From Deltaproteobacteria bacterium (GTDB taxonomy: Bacteria > Myxococcota_A > UBA9042 > DTJE01): a stretch of DNA of 64,000 bases. The position numbers and the translations under genes were made by a program. Positions 15,446 through 23,783 of the stretch are shown piece after piece; the first letter of the stretch is position 1; the number at the start of each line of letters is the position of its first letter. The DNA lies in NCBI GenBank assembly GCA_029547805.1, contig JAKPOP010000028.1:1-64000 (forward strand), read 5' to 3'. Below the pieces are notes generated by a model that worked only from the letters and a program-made list of their open reading frames with translations, searched no databases and had not been told where the DNA came from.

Positions 15446-16315
15446 CTAGAAGACCTTCCCGACGCCGTTCCGGACCTCCAGCCGACGATGGCGGTCCGCC
15501 CAGCAACTGTAGGCGATGGACACGAAGAACGATGCCGGGTGGCGATGCTTCCATCCCACCTTGACCGCCAGCACCGTCGTCCGACCGCCGAACCCCATGG
15601 GACCCACCCCGAGGCGGTTGCAGTCCCGGATCAGCCGCTCCTCCAGCTCCGCCAGTGCGGGGTCGGGGTTCGTGTCGTCCAGGGGCCGCAGCAGTTGCCG
15701 CTTGGCCCCGGCATATCCCCCGGCCCGATCGCCGCCGATGCAGACCCCCAGGATTCCGGGGGCGCACCCGTGGCCCTGGGCGTGGTGCACGGCGTCCACC
15801 ACGCAACGATAGACTCCCTCCAGGTCCCGCCCCGCCTTGAGGCCCGCATCGGGAAGCCGGTACTGGGCGCCGGTGTTCTCGCTCCCGCCCCCCTTCAGCA
15901 GCAGGTCGATCACGAGCCCGTCGTCCGGCGACGGCTCGAACTCGATGTGAGGCAGGTCCACGCCCAGGTTGTCCCCGGTGTTCTTCCCGGTGATCGGGTG
16001 AACCGAGTTGGGCCGCAGGGACCCCTCCTGGGTCGCCAGGCGGATGGCCTGCTGGAGCGCCTCCCGGATCGCCTCGGGATCGGTCCCCCGGGGCACCTGG
16101 ACGAAGAAGGTTGTCAGGCCCGTGTCCTGGCAGATGGGGGTCCCCGCCTCCCGGGACATCTCCACGTTGCGGATCATCGCATCCAGGACGTTCCAGGCGG
16201 TGCCGCCCTCGGCCTCCTCCTCCCGGGCCCGCCGCAGCCACCGTTCCACGTCCGGGGACAGGTCCGTCGAGGTCTTCCGGATCAACTCCAGGGCCCAGTT
16301 CACCAGGGGGTCCAT
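15446..16315 (-). CDS. Class I fumarate hydratase, alpha (N-terminal) subunit
   Basis: The 289-residue subunit holds the [4Fe-4S] cluster. The three cluster cysteines are seen as PICQDTG (about residue 65), LGVCIGGDR and AYSCWADRHRR. NSVHPITGKNTGDN and SENTGAQYRL are typical of the family. The start at 16315 has AGGAGGAGGG immediately upstream and removes 12 weakly supported residues from the open frame. It is first in the two-gene operon with the beta subunit. Confidence 0.93.
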   Translation of the reverse strand: MDPLVNWALELIRKTSTDLSPDVERWLRRAREEEAEGGTAWNVLDAMIRNVEMSREAGTPICQDTGLTTFFVQVPRGTDPEAIREALQQAIRLATQEGSLRPNSVHPITGKNTGDNLGVDLPHIEFEPSPDDGLVIDLLLKGGGSENTGAQYRLPDAGLKAGRDLEGVYRCVVDAVHHAQGHGCAPGILGVCIGGDRAGGYAGAKRQLLRPLDDTNPDPALAELEERLIRDCNRLGVGPMGFGGRTTVLAVKVGWKHRHPASFFVSIAYSCWADRHRRLEVRNGVGKVF

Positions 16316-16466
16316 TCCCTCCTCCTTCGTGTGTCCCGTCGAAACTCTCACAAGGCCGCCCCGGCGTCAACGCCGAATCCGAAGGCCACGCCTGCCTCTT
16401 CCGGCGGAAACGGCGACTGGAGCCCCCCGTTGTGGTATGCATTCGGCTCGCTGCGGAGATGGGACG

Positions 16467-18410
16467 ATGCGAATCCTGCTGGTGGCCCCGGGCGGTCGGG
16501 AGGACCTGCTGGCCTCTGTGATGAGGGAGATCCCCTACCTCGACAGCCCCGCGTTCTTCGCCCCCCATGCCCTGGCCGCGGTGGCGGCCGTGACCCCGGC
16601 GGAACACGAGGTCCGCATCCACGACGAGAACCTGCGGGGCCCCGTGGACGGCCTGATCTCCCGGGAATCCTTCGACATCCTCGGGGTCACGCTGACCACC
16701 AACCAGTTGCACCGGGCCAGCGAGATCCTGGAGCTGGCCCGGGGCTCCGGTGCCCACCGGGTGATCGGGGGCATCGGCGCCGGGGCGATGCTCCCGGTGC
16801 TCCAGTCAAAGGCCGACACCCTGTTCCTGGGCGAGGTGGAGGACACCTGGCCCCGGTTCCTCGGGGACTTCCAGGCGGGACGGCCGCTGCCGGTCTATCA
16901 GACCCTGGTGCGCCCGGAGATGGCCCGGACCCCGGCCCCCCGGTGGGACCTGCTGGGGAACGACCTCGCGCGCTATGGGGCCGTGTCGGTCCAGACCGCC
17001 AGGGGATGCCCCTTCGACTGCGACTTCTGCGACGTGCTGTTCACCTATGGCCGCAAGGTTCGCCAGAAGCCCCTGGAACGGGTGCTCCAGGAGGTGGCCC
17101 TCCTGGAACGCCGTGGGGCCAAGATGGTCCTCTTCGCCGACGACTGCTTCGCCGCCGACCGGGCCTATGTGAAGGACCTGCTGCGACGGCTGGCGCCGCT
17201 GAACAACTCGTTCCGGGTGCCCCTGGGGTTTCTGACCCAGGTCGACCTGACCGTGGCCGACGACGAGGAACTGCTGGAACTGATGGCCGATGCGAACTTC
17301 CAGGAGGTCCAGATCGGGGTCGAGTCCACCCACCCGGCCTCCCTGGAGGACCTGGGCAAGCGCCAGAACCTGCGCCGGGACCCCATCGAGGCGGTGCGGC
17401 GCATCCAGTCCTACGGCATCTCGGTGATGGCCCACTGGATTGTCGGCACCGATGCCGATGACGGGACGGCCTTCCAACGCCTCCGGGACTTCCTGCGGGA
17501 GGCCCGGATCACCCACCATCATGCCCATCCCTTGATCGCCCCTCCCGGAACCCGCCTCTGGTACCGTCTGCGGCGCCAGGGACGCATCGTGACCTTCACC
17601 GACGAGATGAGGGACCGCCTGGACGTCGCGACCAACGTGATCCCGCTCCGGATGACGCGCCTGGAACTGATGGAGGGACTCGCGGCCCACTGGGAGAGCC
17701 AGGAGGACCCGGATTTCGCCCTGGAACGGATCCTGGGCTTCCTGCACGAGGTCCGGCGGATGCCCCGGGTGCGGGAGGCCCGCCTCGCCTCCCTCTGGCG
17801 GGACCGGGGCGTGATGGCCAAGGCCACGGCCTGGTACACCTGGAAGGCCCCCAGGTCCTTCCGCAAGGTCTTCTTCGCCACCCTCGACGAGACCCGGCGC
17901 CACGCCCCATCCCTGATGCCCCGGATGATGTTCGTGGTGACCTCGTGGGTGATGGACGTGCTGCGATCCCGCAAGGCCGCCAGGATGGCCAGACTGCAGG
18001 CGGACTTCGAGCGGGCCCACCCCGAGGCGGTCCGGCCTCTGCCCCGGGAGACCCCCATTGCCGCCTCCTTGAGGGACCACGGCCCCCAGGTCGTGGGAGA
18101 GGCCTGGAACCGGCTCCGGCCGGCAGCCCGGGACCTGGAGCACCTGACCTGGGGCATCGTGGAGGCCCTGACGGACTTCAACGACCGCTTCGGGACCTCC
18201 CTGACGTCGTTCGACGAGGCGGCCCAGGATGCCCTGCGCCTCGCCTGCGACCGGGCCGCCGGTCGCATGGCCTCCCGCGCCTCCGCGGCGACGGCAGCCC
18301 CCGGGAGCCTGCCGCCCACGATGCCCGGAGGCTTTCCCCGAGACGTGCTGGACGCCCTGGAGCGCACCCTCCAGGTCACCCGGGGGTCCGACGACGTCGC
18401 CGCCCCGTAG
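16467..18410 (+). CDS. B12-binding-type radical SAM protein
   Basis: The 647-residue product has an N-terminal cobalamin-binding-like domain (about 1-140, starting MRILLVAPGGREDL). The radical SAM core binds a [4Fe-4S] cluster through C181-x3-C185-x2-C188 (ARGCPFDCDFCDVLFTYG). Later core features are VLFADDCFAADRAYV and QIGVESTHPASLEDLGKR. The C-terminal 280 residues resemble the DUF4070-type extension. The usual DxHxxG cobalamin-binding motif is not obvious, so B12 may not be bound. Homologues with this layout include methylases and ring-forming enzymes; the substrate is unknown. It starts at an ATG with GGAGATGGG upstream and is divergent from the fumarase operon. Confidence 0.85.
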   Translation: MRILLVAPGGREDLLASVMREIPYLDSPAFFAPHALAAVAAVTPAEHEVRIHDENLRGPVDGLISRESFDILGVTLTTNQLHRASEILELARGSGAHRVIGGIGAGAMLPVLQSKADTLFLGEVEDTWPRFLGDFQAGRPLPVYQTLVRPEMARTPAPRWDLLGNDLARYGAVSVQTARGCPFDCDFCDVLFTYGRKVRQKPLERVLQEVALLERRGAKMVLFADDCFAADRAYVKDLLRRLAPLNNSFRVPLGFLTQVDLTVADDEELLELMADANFQEVQIGVESTHPASLEDLGKRQNLRRDPIEAVRRIQSYGISVMAHWIVGTDADDGTAFQRLRDFLREARITHHHAHPLIAPPGTRLWYRLRRQGRIVTFTDEMRDRLDVATNVIPLRMTRLELMEGLAAHWESQEDPDFALERILGFLHEVRRMPRVREARLASLWRDRGVMAKATAWYTWKAPRSFRKVFFATLDETRRHAPSLMPRMMFVVTSWVMDVLRSRKAARMARLQADFERAHPEAVRPLPRETPIAASLRDHGPQVVGEAWNRLRPAARDLEHLTWGIVEALTDFNDRFGTSLTSFDEAAQDALRLACDRAAGRMASRASAATAAPGSLPPTMPGGFPRDVLDALERTLQVTRGSDDVAAP

Positions 18411-18461
18411 TCCGACAGGGACCGGCCCCTCGATGGCCGAGGCGCCCGGTGGAACTGCGAT

Positions 18462-19634
18462 TCATGGTGAGGCGGGACTGCCGTTCTTCAGGCAGTTGCG
18501 TCCACGGCGGCAGAGGCGACTGCACTCGAAGCCCCGGATCACGTAGTCCTCGCGGTAGAGCAGCGAGGCGATGACCTCCATGAGGGCCAGGGCGTCCTTG
18601 TAGTGGATCGACCGCCGCAGCAGGTCGTCCGAGAGGCCCAGGGGCGCGAAGGTCTCCCGGAAGTACAGGAGTTCCTGCTCGTTCTGGGCATGGAACTGGG
18701 AGTCCTCGTGATGGAGCCGATGGTCGTACTTCCGGACGATGCCGTGAAAGATGGTCCAGAGGGGCGCACCGGGAGCCATGCGCCCCTCCTCGACCCGCCA
18801 CAGGCCCTGGACCTCCAGCACGAACTTCCGGAGCGCCACCGCCAGGTAGGTCAGCAGCGGGAACAGGGGCTCCTCGATGTCCACGTCGTGGGCCATCCGC
18901 AGCATGGCCTGGAAGGTGGCCTTGCCGCTCTTCTTGAACAGTTTGTGCAGGGTGGCCTCGAGCCGCGGATCGGCCCTCCGGGCCCGGACCTCGGCCATCA
19001 ACTGCTTGGCATTGTTCAGGATGAAGAGGTTCTTGAAGCACTGGTAGAGTTTCTCTTCGTCGGGGTAGTTCTCGATGGTCTGGATGTTGTGCATCCGGTC
19101 GGCCAGTTTCACCAGCGTCGCGGCGACCCGAATGTCCGGGTCCGGGTGGGTGAAGATCCCCGAGATGGACTTGTAGTAGAGGTCCGCCTTGTGCCGCGTC
19201 AGCACCCAGACGACCTCCACGACCCGCTCGGCGATGTCCCGGGGGAAGTGGGACCGCTCGGTCAGGCGCACCACCTCGGTGGCCAGCCGGGAACGGCAGC
19301 CGGCCTCCACCTCGGGACCACTGCGCCCGCAGGCCTTTTCCTGGTCGATCGCGTCCTCCATCACGTCGTGGAGCAGGCCCGCGACGATCACGTAGGGCTG
19401 GGAGACCGCCTGCTTCAGGATCCAGGCCACGTTGGTCGGGTGGGTGAAGGCCGCCTCGTGGTTCTTCCGAGGCGGCATGTCCTGGTAGAGCCGTTCCGAC
19501 AGGCTGTAGGCCAGTTGCACGAACCGCAGGTCCGGATCCGCCAGCCCCTGGACCAGCACCTCCCGGGGCACCGGTTCCCGGAAGGGACGCCAGATCTCGA
19601 CCTCCTCGAAGACCGCTCGGGCCGTACCGGCCAT
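18462..19634 (-). CDS. HD-domain protein related to (p)ppGpp hydrolases
   Basis: In this 390-residue protein the HD metal-binding residues are H65 (FTHPTNVAWILKQA), H89-D90 (AGLLHDVMED) and D179 (LVKLADRMHNIQT), with E93-D94 as in RelA/SpoT hydrolase domains. The synthetase, TGS and ACT domains of Rel proteins are absent, and there is a Cys-containing insertion around residues 100-115. It may be a small (p)ppGpp hydrolase (SAH/MESH1-like), although about 200 extra helical residues follow. The C-terminus has a Cys-rich tail (GFECSRLCRRGRNCL), possibly metal-binding. Confidence 0.8.
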   Translation of the reverse strand: MAGTARAVFEEVEIWRPFREPVPREVLVQGLADPDLRFVQLAYSLSERLYQDMPPRKNHEAAFTHPTNVAWILKQAVSQPYVIVAGLLHDVMEDAIDQEKACGRSGPEVEAGCRSRLATEVVRLTERSHFPRDIAERVVEVVWVLTRHKADLYYKSISGIFTHPDPDIRVAATLVKLADRMHNIQTIENYPDEEKLYQCFKNLFILNNAKQLMAEVRARRADPRLEATLHKLFKKSGKATFQAMLRMAHDVDIEEPLFPLLTYLAVALRKFVLEVQGLWRVEEGRMAPGAPLWTIFHGIVRKYDHRLHHEDSQFHAQNEQELLYFRETFAPLGLSDDLLRRSIHYKDALALMEVIASLLYREDYVIRGFECSRLCRRGRNCLKNGSPASP

Positions 19635-19661
19635 GACCCCCTCCGGGATCCGCCCGGGGGC

Positions 19662-19691
19662 ATCTTGTCAAAAACCGCCATCGAATGCCAA
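19662..19691 (-). promoter_or_regulatory. Possible promoter of HD-domain gene
   Basis: On the minus strand TTGGCA (19691-19686), an 18-bp spacer and CAAGAT (19667-19662) are seen. The remainder of the 158-bp gap up to the GGDEF gene stop has no further recognisable signal. Confidence 0.35.
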
Positions 19692-19792
19692 GGGGAAACC
19701 GCCAGTCCGTAGTCGGTCCGCGGATCGTTCCGGGGCGTCCCGATCCGCGGCCCCGGAGGGTCGCTCCCCCCGCCCCGAGGCGCCCCGACCCC

Positions 19793-21229
19793 TCACCGGC
19801 GGCAGACGACCCGGTTGCGCCCCTCGGCCTTGGCCCGGTAGAGGGCCTCGTCTGCCTGGCCGACCAGGTCCTCGGGGCGGCGCATTCCCGGTTTCAGTGT
19901 CGTGACCCCGATGGACACCGTCACGGCCAGCGGTCCCGTGGGGAGGGGCAGGTGGACGCCCTCGCACCCCCTCCGAATCCGCTCGGCGACCTGCCGAGCC
20001 CCCTCCAGGTCCGTGTGGGGCAGCACCACCGCGAACTCCTCCCCTCCGTAGCGCCCGGCCAGGTCCGACTCCCGCAGGGTGGCCCGGACCGTGTCGGCGA
20101 TCATCCGGAGCACCCGGTCCCCCACGGGATGGCCATGCCGGTCATTGACGGCCTTGAAATGGTCCGCGTCGATCATCAGCAGCGCCAGGGGCACCCGGTG
20201 GCGGACCGCGAAGGCCGTCCACTCGGACAGCAGGCTCATGAGGGCCTTCCGGTTGTAGAGACCCGTGAGCCCGTCCCGGAGGGCATCCAGGGCCACCTGG
20301 TCCCGAAGGCGGAACTGCCGGACCAGCAAGGCCGCGACGTCGCACAGCGTCCGGATGCCGTGCATCGAGGCCCCCCACCGGAAGACCCCCCGGGCCAGCA
20401 CCAGGGCTCCCAGGGACTCGGGGGAGCCGATGGGCATCACCATGAGGGCGTCCCCCGGATCGAGGTCCAGGTCCCGATCGCCCCCCAGCACCTCCCGGTC
20501 CCGGGACCCCGATCGGGTCAGGCTCGTGGGCACCACCGTCCCGGATCGGAGGGCGACCCCCACGAGGCCCCGGTCCAACGGAAATCGCACTCCCGACAAG
20601 GCCTCGGCCCCGATCTGGGCCCGGACGATCCCCTCCTCGTCGGAGGGCCCGACCGTGCACACGAGGGCGAGGGAGGCCCCGGTCAGTCTGGCGGCCGCCT
20701 CGGCCAGCAGACGCAGGCAGGTCTCCTCGGAGTGGGCCGCCAGGAGCGCCCGGGCCCCCTCCACGGTCTGGCCGAGCCCCTCGGCGACCCGCCGGGACTC
20801 GGCCAGGTCCCGGGTCAGGCCCCGGAGCCCCGCCAACCCCAGAGCCCCGTCCACCAGGGCCTCGAGGTCCCGATCCGACAGCGAGGCCTCCCGCCGATCC
20901 GCCCAGAAGAGGCCCCCCTCGATGGGGATGGCCGCCGCCCCTGCCAGCGGCACGGCCCGGGGATTCCCCGGGACCCGCAGGGCGCGAGGGGGGTTCGGAT
21001 CGAGTCGGAGGGCCCGCTTCTGGGTCATGGCGGCGGCGGCCACCCCCAGGTCCTCGGTGACCTCCCCCTCGGCCGGGTCCCCGGGCCGGGCCTCGCCTTC
21101 CCGGGCCACCAGGCGCCAGCGCCCGACCCCCGCCTCCTCCCACCAGGTCAGCGTCGACAGGCCGAGTGCCTTGCGGATGGCCGCCAGCAGGGACCTGCCC
21201 GTCCCACCGGGGTCCCCGTCCTCCCCCAC
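19793..21229 (-). CDS. Diguanylate cyclase (GGDEF) with N-terminal sensor region
   Basis: The 478-residue product makes cyclic di-GMP. Residues about 315-475 form the GGDEF domain: DGLTGLYNRKAL, LLMIDADHFKAVNDRHGH, then the active site GGEEF preceded five residues upstream by the inhibitory site RESD, so product inhibition is likely. SIGVTTLKPG and ADEALYRAKAEGRNRV close the domain. The N-terminal 300 residues look like one or two GAF-like sensor domains without membrane segments, so the protein is probably cytoplasmic. The start is GTG with GGAGGGA six bases upstream. A TATAAT (minus strand, 21267-21262) lies about 33 bp upstream but lacks a clear -35. Confidence 0.92.
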   Translation of the reverse strand: MGEDGDPGGTGRSLLAAIRKALGLSTLTWWEEAGVGRWRLVAREGEARPGDPAEGEVTEDLGVAAAAMTQKRALRLDPNPPRALRVPGNPRAVPLAGAAAIPIEGGLFWADRREASLSDRDLEALVDGALGLAGLRGLTRDLAESRRVAEGLGQTVEGARALLAAHSEETCLRLLAEAAARLTGASLALVCTVGPSDEEGIVRAQIGAEALSGVRFPLDRGLVGVALRSGTVVPTSLTRSGSRDREVLGGDRDLDLDPGDALMVMPIGSPESLGALVLARGVFRWGASMHGIRTLCDVAALLVRQFRLRDQVALDALRDGLTGLYNRKALMSLLSEWTAFAVRHRVPLALLMIDADHFKAVNDRHGHPVGDRVLRMIADTVRATLRESDLAGRYGGEEFAVVLPHTDLEGARQVAERIRRGCEGVHLPLPTGPLAVTVSIGVTTLKPGMRRPEDLVGQADEALYRAKAEGRNRVVCRR

Positions 21230-21308
21230 GTCTCCCTCCTTGCGTCCGGTGGTCCGTTGGGATTATAGCCCCTTCCCCCTCCGGGCGGCCGGGGTCGCCA
21301 ACGGGCCT

Positions 21309-21337
21309 TTGACTCCCAGGCGCCTGCGATGGAAGAT
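21309..21337 (+). promoter_or_regulatory. Possible promoter of outer-membrane protein gene
   Basis: TTGACT (21309-21314), a 17-bp spacer and GAAGAT (21332-21337) lie 30 bp upstream of the ATG at 21368. The -10 is weak (3/6). Confidence 0.35.
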
Positions 21338-21367
21338 TGGTCAACTCCAGGCCGGAGCCCAGAGGTC

Positions 21368-22705
21368 ATGGACACCGGGACGCGACCGTTCATCGGGATC
21401 CTCGCGGGGGGACTGCTGGCCGCATTGGCCACCGTGCCGATTCCCCTCCGGGCGGCGGAGCCCACCTCGGTGCTGTCCTCGGGAGACCCCGGGGACCCCT
21501 TCGACGGGACTCTCACGCTCCGCTACGGCTGGGACACGCGGCGGGGAAGAGTGAGCCGCGAGTTCCTCTGCACCCCCGGACTGCCCGGGTGCCCCGGGTC
21601 CCCGTCCCTGGTCTACCGGTCGGAACTGGCCACCGAGCGCACCCGCCACCGGATGGACATCGACGTCCGACTGGGCCTGTGGCACGACCTGGAGTTCTTC
21701 GTCTCCCTGCCGCTGGTCCTGGGGGACCGGACCGACGTCTCCTATGCCCCGGGGGTGACGCCCCTGAACTCCACCGTGGACCCCGCCTCGGGGACCTCGC
21801 TGCTCGATGCCGGCGCACCGGGACACTCCCGAAGCGGCTTCGGGGACATGACCCTCGGACTTCGCTATGCGCCCCTCTGCCAGTGGCGACACCCCGAGCA
21901 GCCGAACCTGGCACTCGCCCTGGCCTACACGGCCCCCACGGGACGCCTCAAGACCGCCCAGAACGGGCAGGTGGGAATGGGGCTCCATGGCCTCCGGCTG
22001 GACATCGCCGGAAGCCGGCGGTTCGGGTTCGTGGAGCCCTACCTGGGCCTCTTCGGACAGGTCTGGATCCCCGGTGGCAGCACGCTGTTCCGGAACTGGA
22101 ACCCCGGTACCCAGGGGCGGGTGTCCCCGGGGCCCTCGGGGGGACTGTGGGCCGGGACCGAGTGGTTCCCCTGGATCCGGGTCCGGGAGGACGGCCGACC
22201 TGAGCGGTTCGTGGCCATCGACGTGGGAATCCAGGCCACCTACACCTTTGCCGGAAGGGAACAGACGGACCTCTTCGAGGCCCTGGGCAACTCCCCTTGC
22301 CGGTCAAATCCGGCCTGCGTGTCCTCGTTGGCGGCGAAGCCCCTGATGGCCTACGACCGGACGCTCGATGGCAAGTCCCAGGCCATCTCCTTCATGGACG
22401 GCGTCACCGACGTGAGCCCCTATGGCACCGTGGGCGTCCACCTTGGGGTCACGGCCCAGCCGGTGCGCTACACCGCCCTGTCCCTGTCGTTCCAGTACGC
22501 CCGGGAGACCTCCCACTTCCTGACATGGGCCAACACCGGCGTGAACAGCGACGCGACCAACCGCACCATCGAACTGTCGAACAACCAGGGGGTCAACGAG
22601 TACAACCCGGTGTACAACAGCGACGTGGACGAGCCCGGCCGCCGCCTGCGTTCCGACGGCGTGAACGTCTTCCAGGTGCTTCTCACGATCTCGGGACGGC
22701 TCTGA
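21368..22705 (+). CDS. Predicted outer-membrane beta-barrel protein
   Basis: The 445-residue product has a signal peptide (GILAGGLLAALATVPIPLRAAE, cleavage around residue 30). Many alternating beta-strand segments with Tyr/Trp/Phe caps follow, for example LTLRYGWDT, MDIDVRLGLWHDLEFFVSLPL, FGDMTLGLRYAPL and GIQATYTFAG. The C-terminus ends in a strand-like VFQVLLTISGRL, which lacks the terminal Phe typical of BamA substrates. Four cysteines occur in two loop regions (CTPGLPGC, CRSNPAC). The start at 21368 has AGAGGT upstream; the open frame begins 13 codons earlier. No specific transport family is recognised. Confidence 0.75.
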   Translation: MDTGTRPFIGILAGGLLAALATVPIPLRAAEPTSVLSSGDPGDPFDGTLTLRYGWDTRRGRVSREFLCTPGLPGCPGSPSLVYRSELATERTRHRMDIDVRLGLWHDLEFFVSLPLVLGDRTDVSYAPGVTPLNSTVDPASGTSLLDAGAPGHSRSGFGDMTLGLRYAPLCQWRHPEQPNLALALAYTAPTGRLKTAQNGQVGMGLHGLRLDIAGSRRFGFVEPYLGLFGQVWIPGGSTLFRNWNPGTQGRVSPGPSGGLWAGTEWFPWIRVREDGRPERFVAIDVGIQATYTFAGREQTDLFEALGNSPCRSNPACVSSLAAKPLMAYDRTLDGKSQAISFMDGVTDVSPYGTVGVHLGVTAQPVRYTALSLSFQYARETSHFLTWANTGVNSDATNRTIELSNNQGVNEYNPVYNSDVDEPGRRLRSDGVNVFQVLLTISGRL

Positions 22706-22711
22706 CCCGGT

Positions 22712-23200
22712 TCAGGTCCTGGGACGGGAGAAGCGATCCCGGAGGCGCCGGGCGACGCCGGGGGGCACGAACTGCTCGACGCTCCCGCCGAAGCAGGCCA
22801 CCTCCTTCACGGCCGTGCTGCTGATGAAGAACTCCTCGGACCCGGCCACCAGGAAGACCGTCTCCACTCCGGGGCGCAACTGCCGGTTCATGTGGGCCAT
22901 CTGGAACTCGAACTCGTAGTCCGACACCGCCCGGACTCCACGGATCACCACCCGGGCCCGGGTCCGATCCAGGTAGTCCACCAGCAGCCCATCGAAGGAG
23001 TCCACGACGACCCCCGGGATCTCCTCCAGGGCCTCTTGAAGCATCTCCACCCGCTCCTCGGGGGTGAAGAGGCTCGCCTTCCGGACATTGCTGGCCACCG
23101 CCACGACGACGCGGCCGAAGATGCTCGCAGCCCGCCGGACGATGTCCACGTGGCCGTTGGTCACCGGGTCGAAGGAGCCGGGATAGACCACCTCGGTCAT
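22712..23200 (-). CDS. coaD: Phosphopantetheine adenylyltransferase
   Basis: CoaD catalyses the fourth step of coenzyme A synthesis. The 162-residue product starts VVYPGSFDPVTNGHVDIV (nucleotide-binding TxGH region), includes RKASLFTPEERVEML and VIRGVRAVSDYEFEF, and ends with the ISSTAVKEVACFGG motif. The ATG at 23200 overlaps the rsmD stop (ATGA) and has AGGAGG seven bases upstream. The rsmD-coaD pair is a widespread arrangement. Confidence 0.96.
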   Translation of the reverse strand: MTEVVYPGSFDPVTNGHVDIVRRAASIFGRVVVAVASNVRKASLFTPEERVEMLQEALEEIPGVVVDSFDGLLVDYLDRTRARVVIRGVRAVSDYEFEFQMAHMNRQLRPGVETVFLVAGSEEFFISSTAVKEVACFGGSVEQFVPPGVARRLRDRFSRPRT

Positions 23201-23766
23201 CGGGATGCCTCCTGACAACGAAAATAGGACACCCGGGTGTCGCCATACTGGCGCTCCCGATCCTTCCGGAGGGCCCCGTACACCGGGGAGACGTCCAGAT
23301 GGCGCGAGTGCTCGACGATCACCCAGGCCCCGGGGGCCACCAGTCCCGGTGCGAGGGACAGCGACAGCAGCGTCTCGTCGTAGAAGCCGCCCTCCCAGGG
23401 GGGGTCCAGGAAGATCAGGTCGAAGGACTCGCCCCGCTGGTGCAGCCGAGAGATGGCCTGGAGGGCCGGCAGGTGCAGGACCTGATCCGGGTCCAGGCGG
23501 ACGTCGAGGCGGCGGGCATTCTCCCGGAGGGCCTCCAGGGCCCGGAGTTCCACATCGACGAAGACAACTCGGGAAGCGCCCCGGGAGAGGGCCTCGAGAC
23601 CCAGGGCCCCGGACCCGGCAAAGAGGTCCAGCACCCGGGCTCCCTCCACCCGGGACTGGAGGACGTCGAAGATCGCCTCCCGGACCCGTTCCAGGGTCGG
23701 GCGGATGCCCCGCCCCCGAGGGGCGGCGAGGCGACGTCCGCCGAGACGGCCGGAGACGATGCGCAT
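23197..23766 (-). CDS. rsmD: 16S rRNA (guanine(966)-N(2))-methyltransferase RsmD
   Basis: The 189-residue SAM-dependent methyltransferase begins MRIVSGRLGGRRL and RPTLERVREAIFDVL. It has the SAM site LDLFAGSGALGLEALSRGA and the catalytic motif as FLDPPW, where most RsmD proteins have DPPY. Length is normal. It is translationally coupled to coaD and starts 17 bp after the TPR gene. Confidence 0.94.
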   Translation of the reverse strand: MRIVSGRLGGRRLAAPRGRGIRPTLERVREAIFDVLQSRVEGARVLDLFAGSGALGLEALSRGASRVVFVDVELRALEALRENARRLDVRLDPDQVLHLPALQAISRLHQRGESFDLIFLDPPWEGGFYDETLLSLSLAPGLVAPGAWVIVEHSRHLDVSPVYGALRKDRERQYGDTRVSYFRCQEASR

Positions 23767-23783
23767 GCGCTCCCCCGGGCAGG

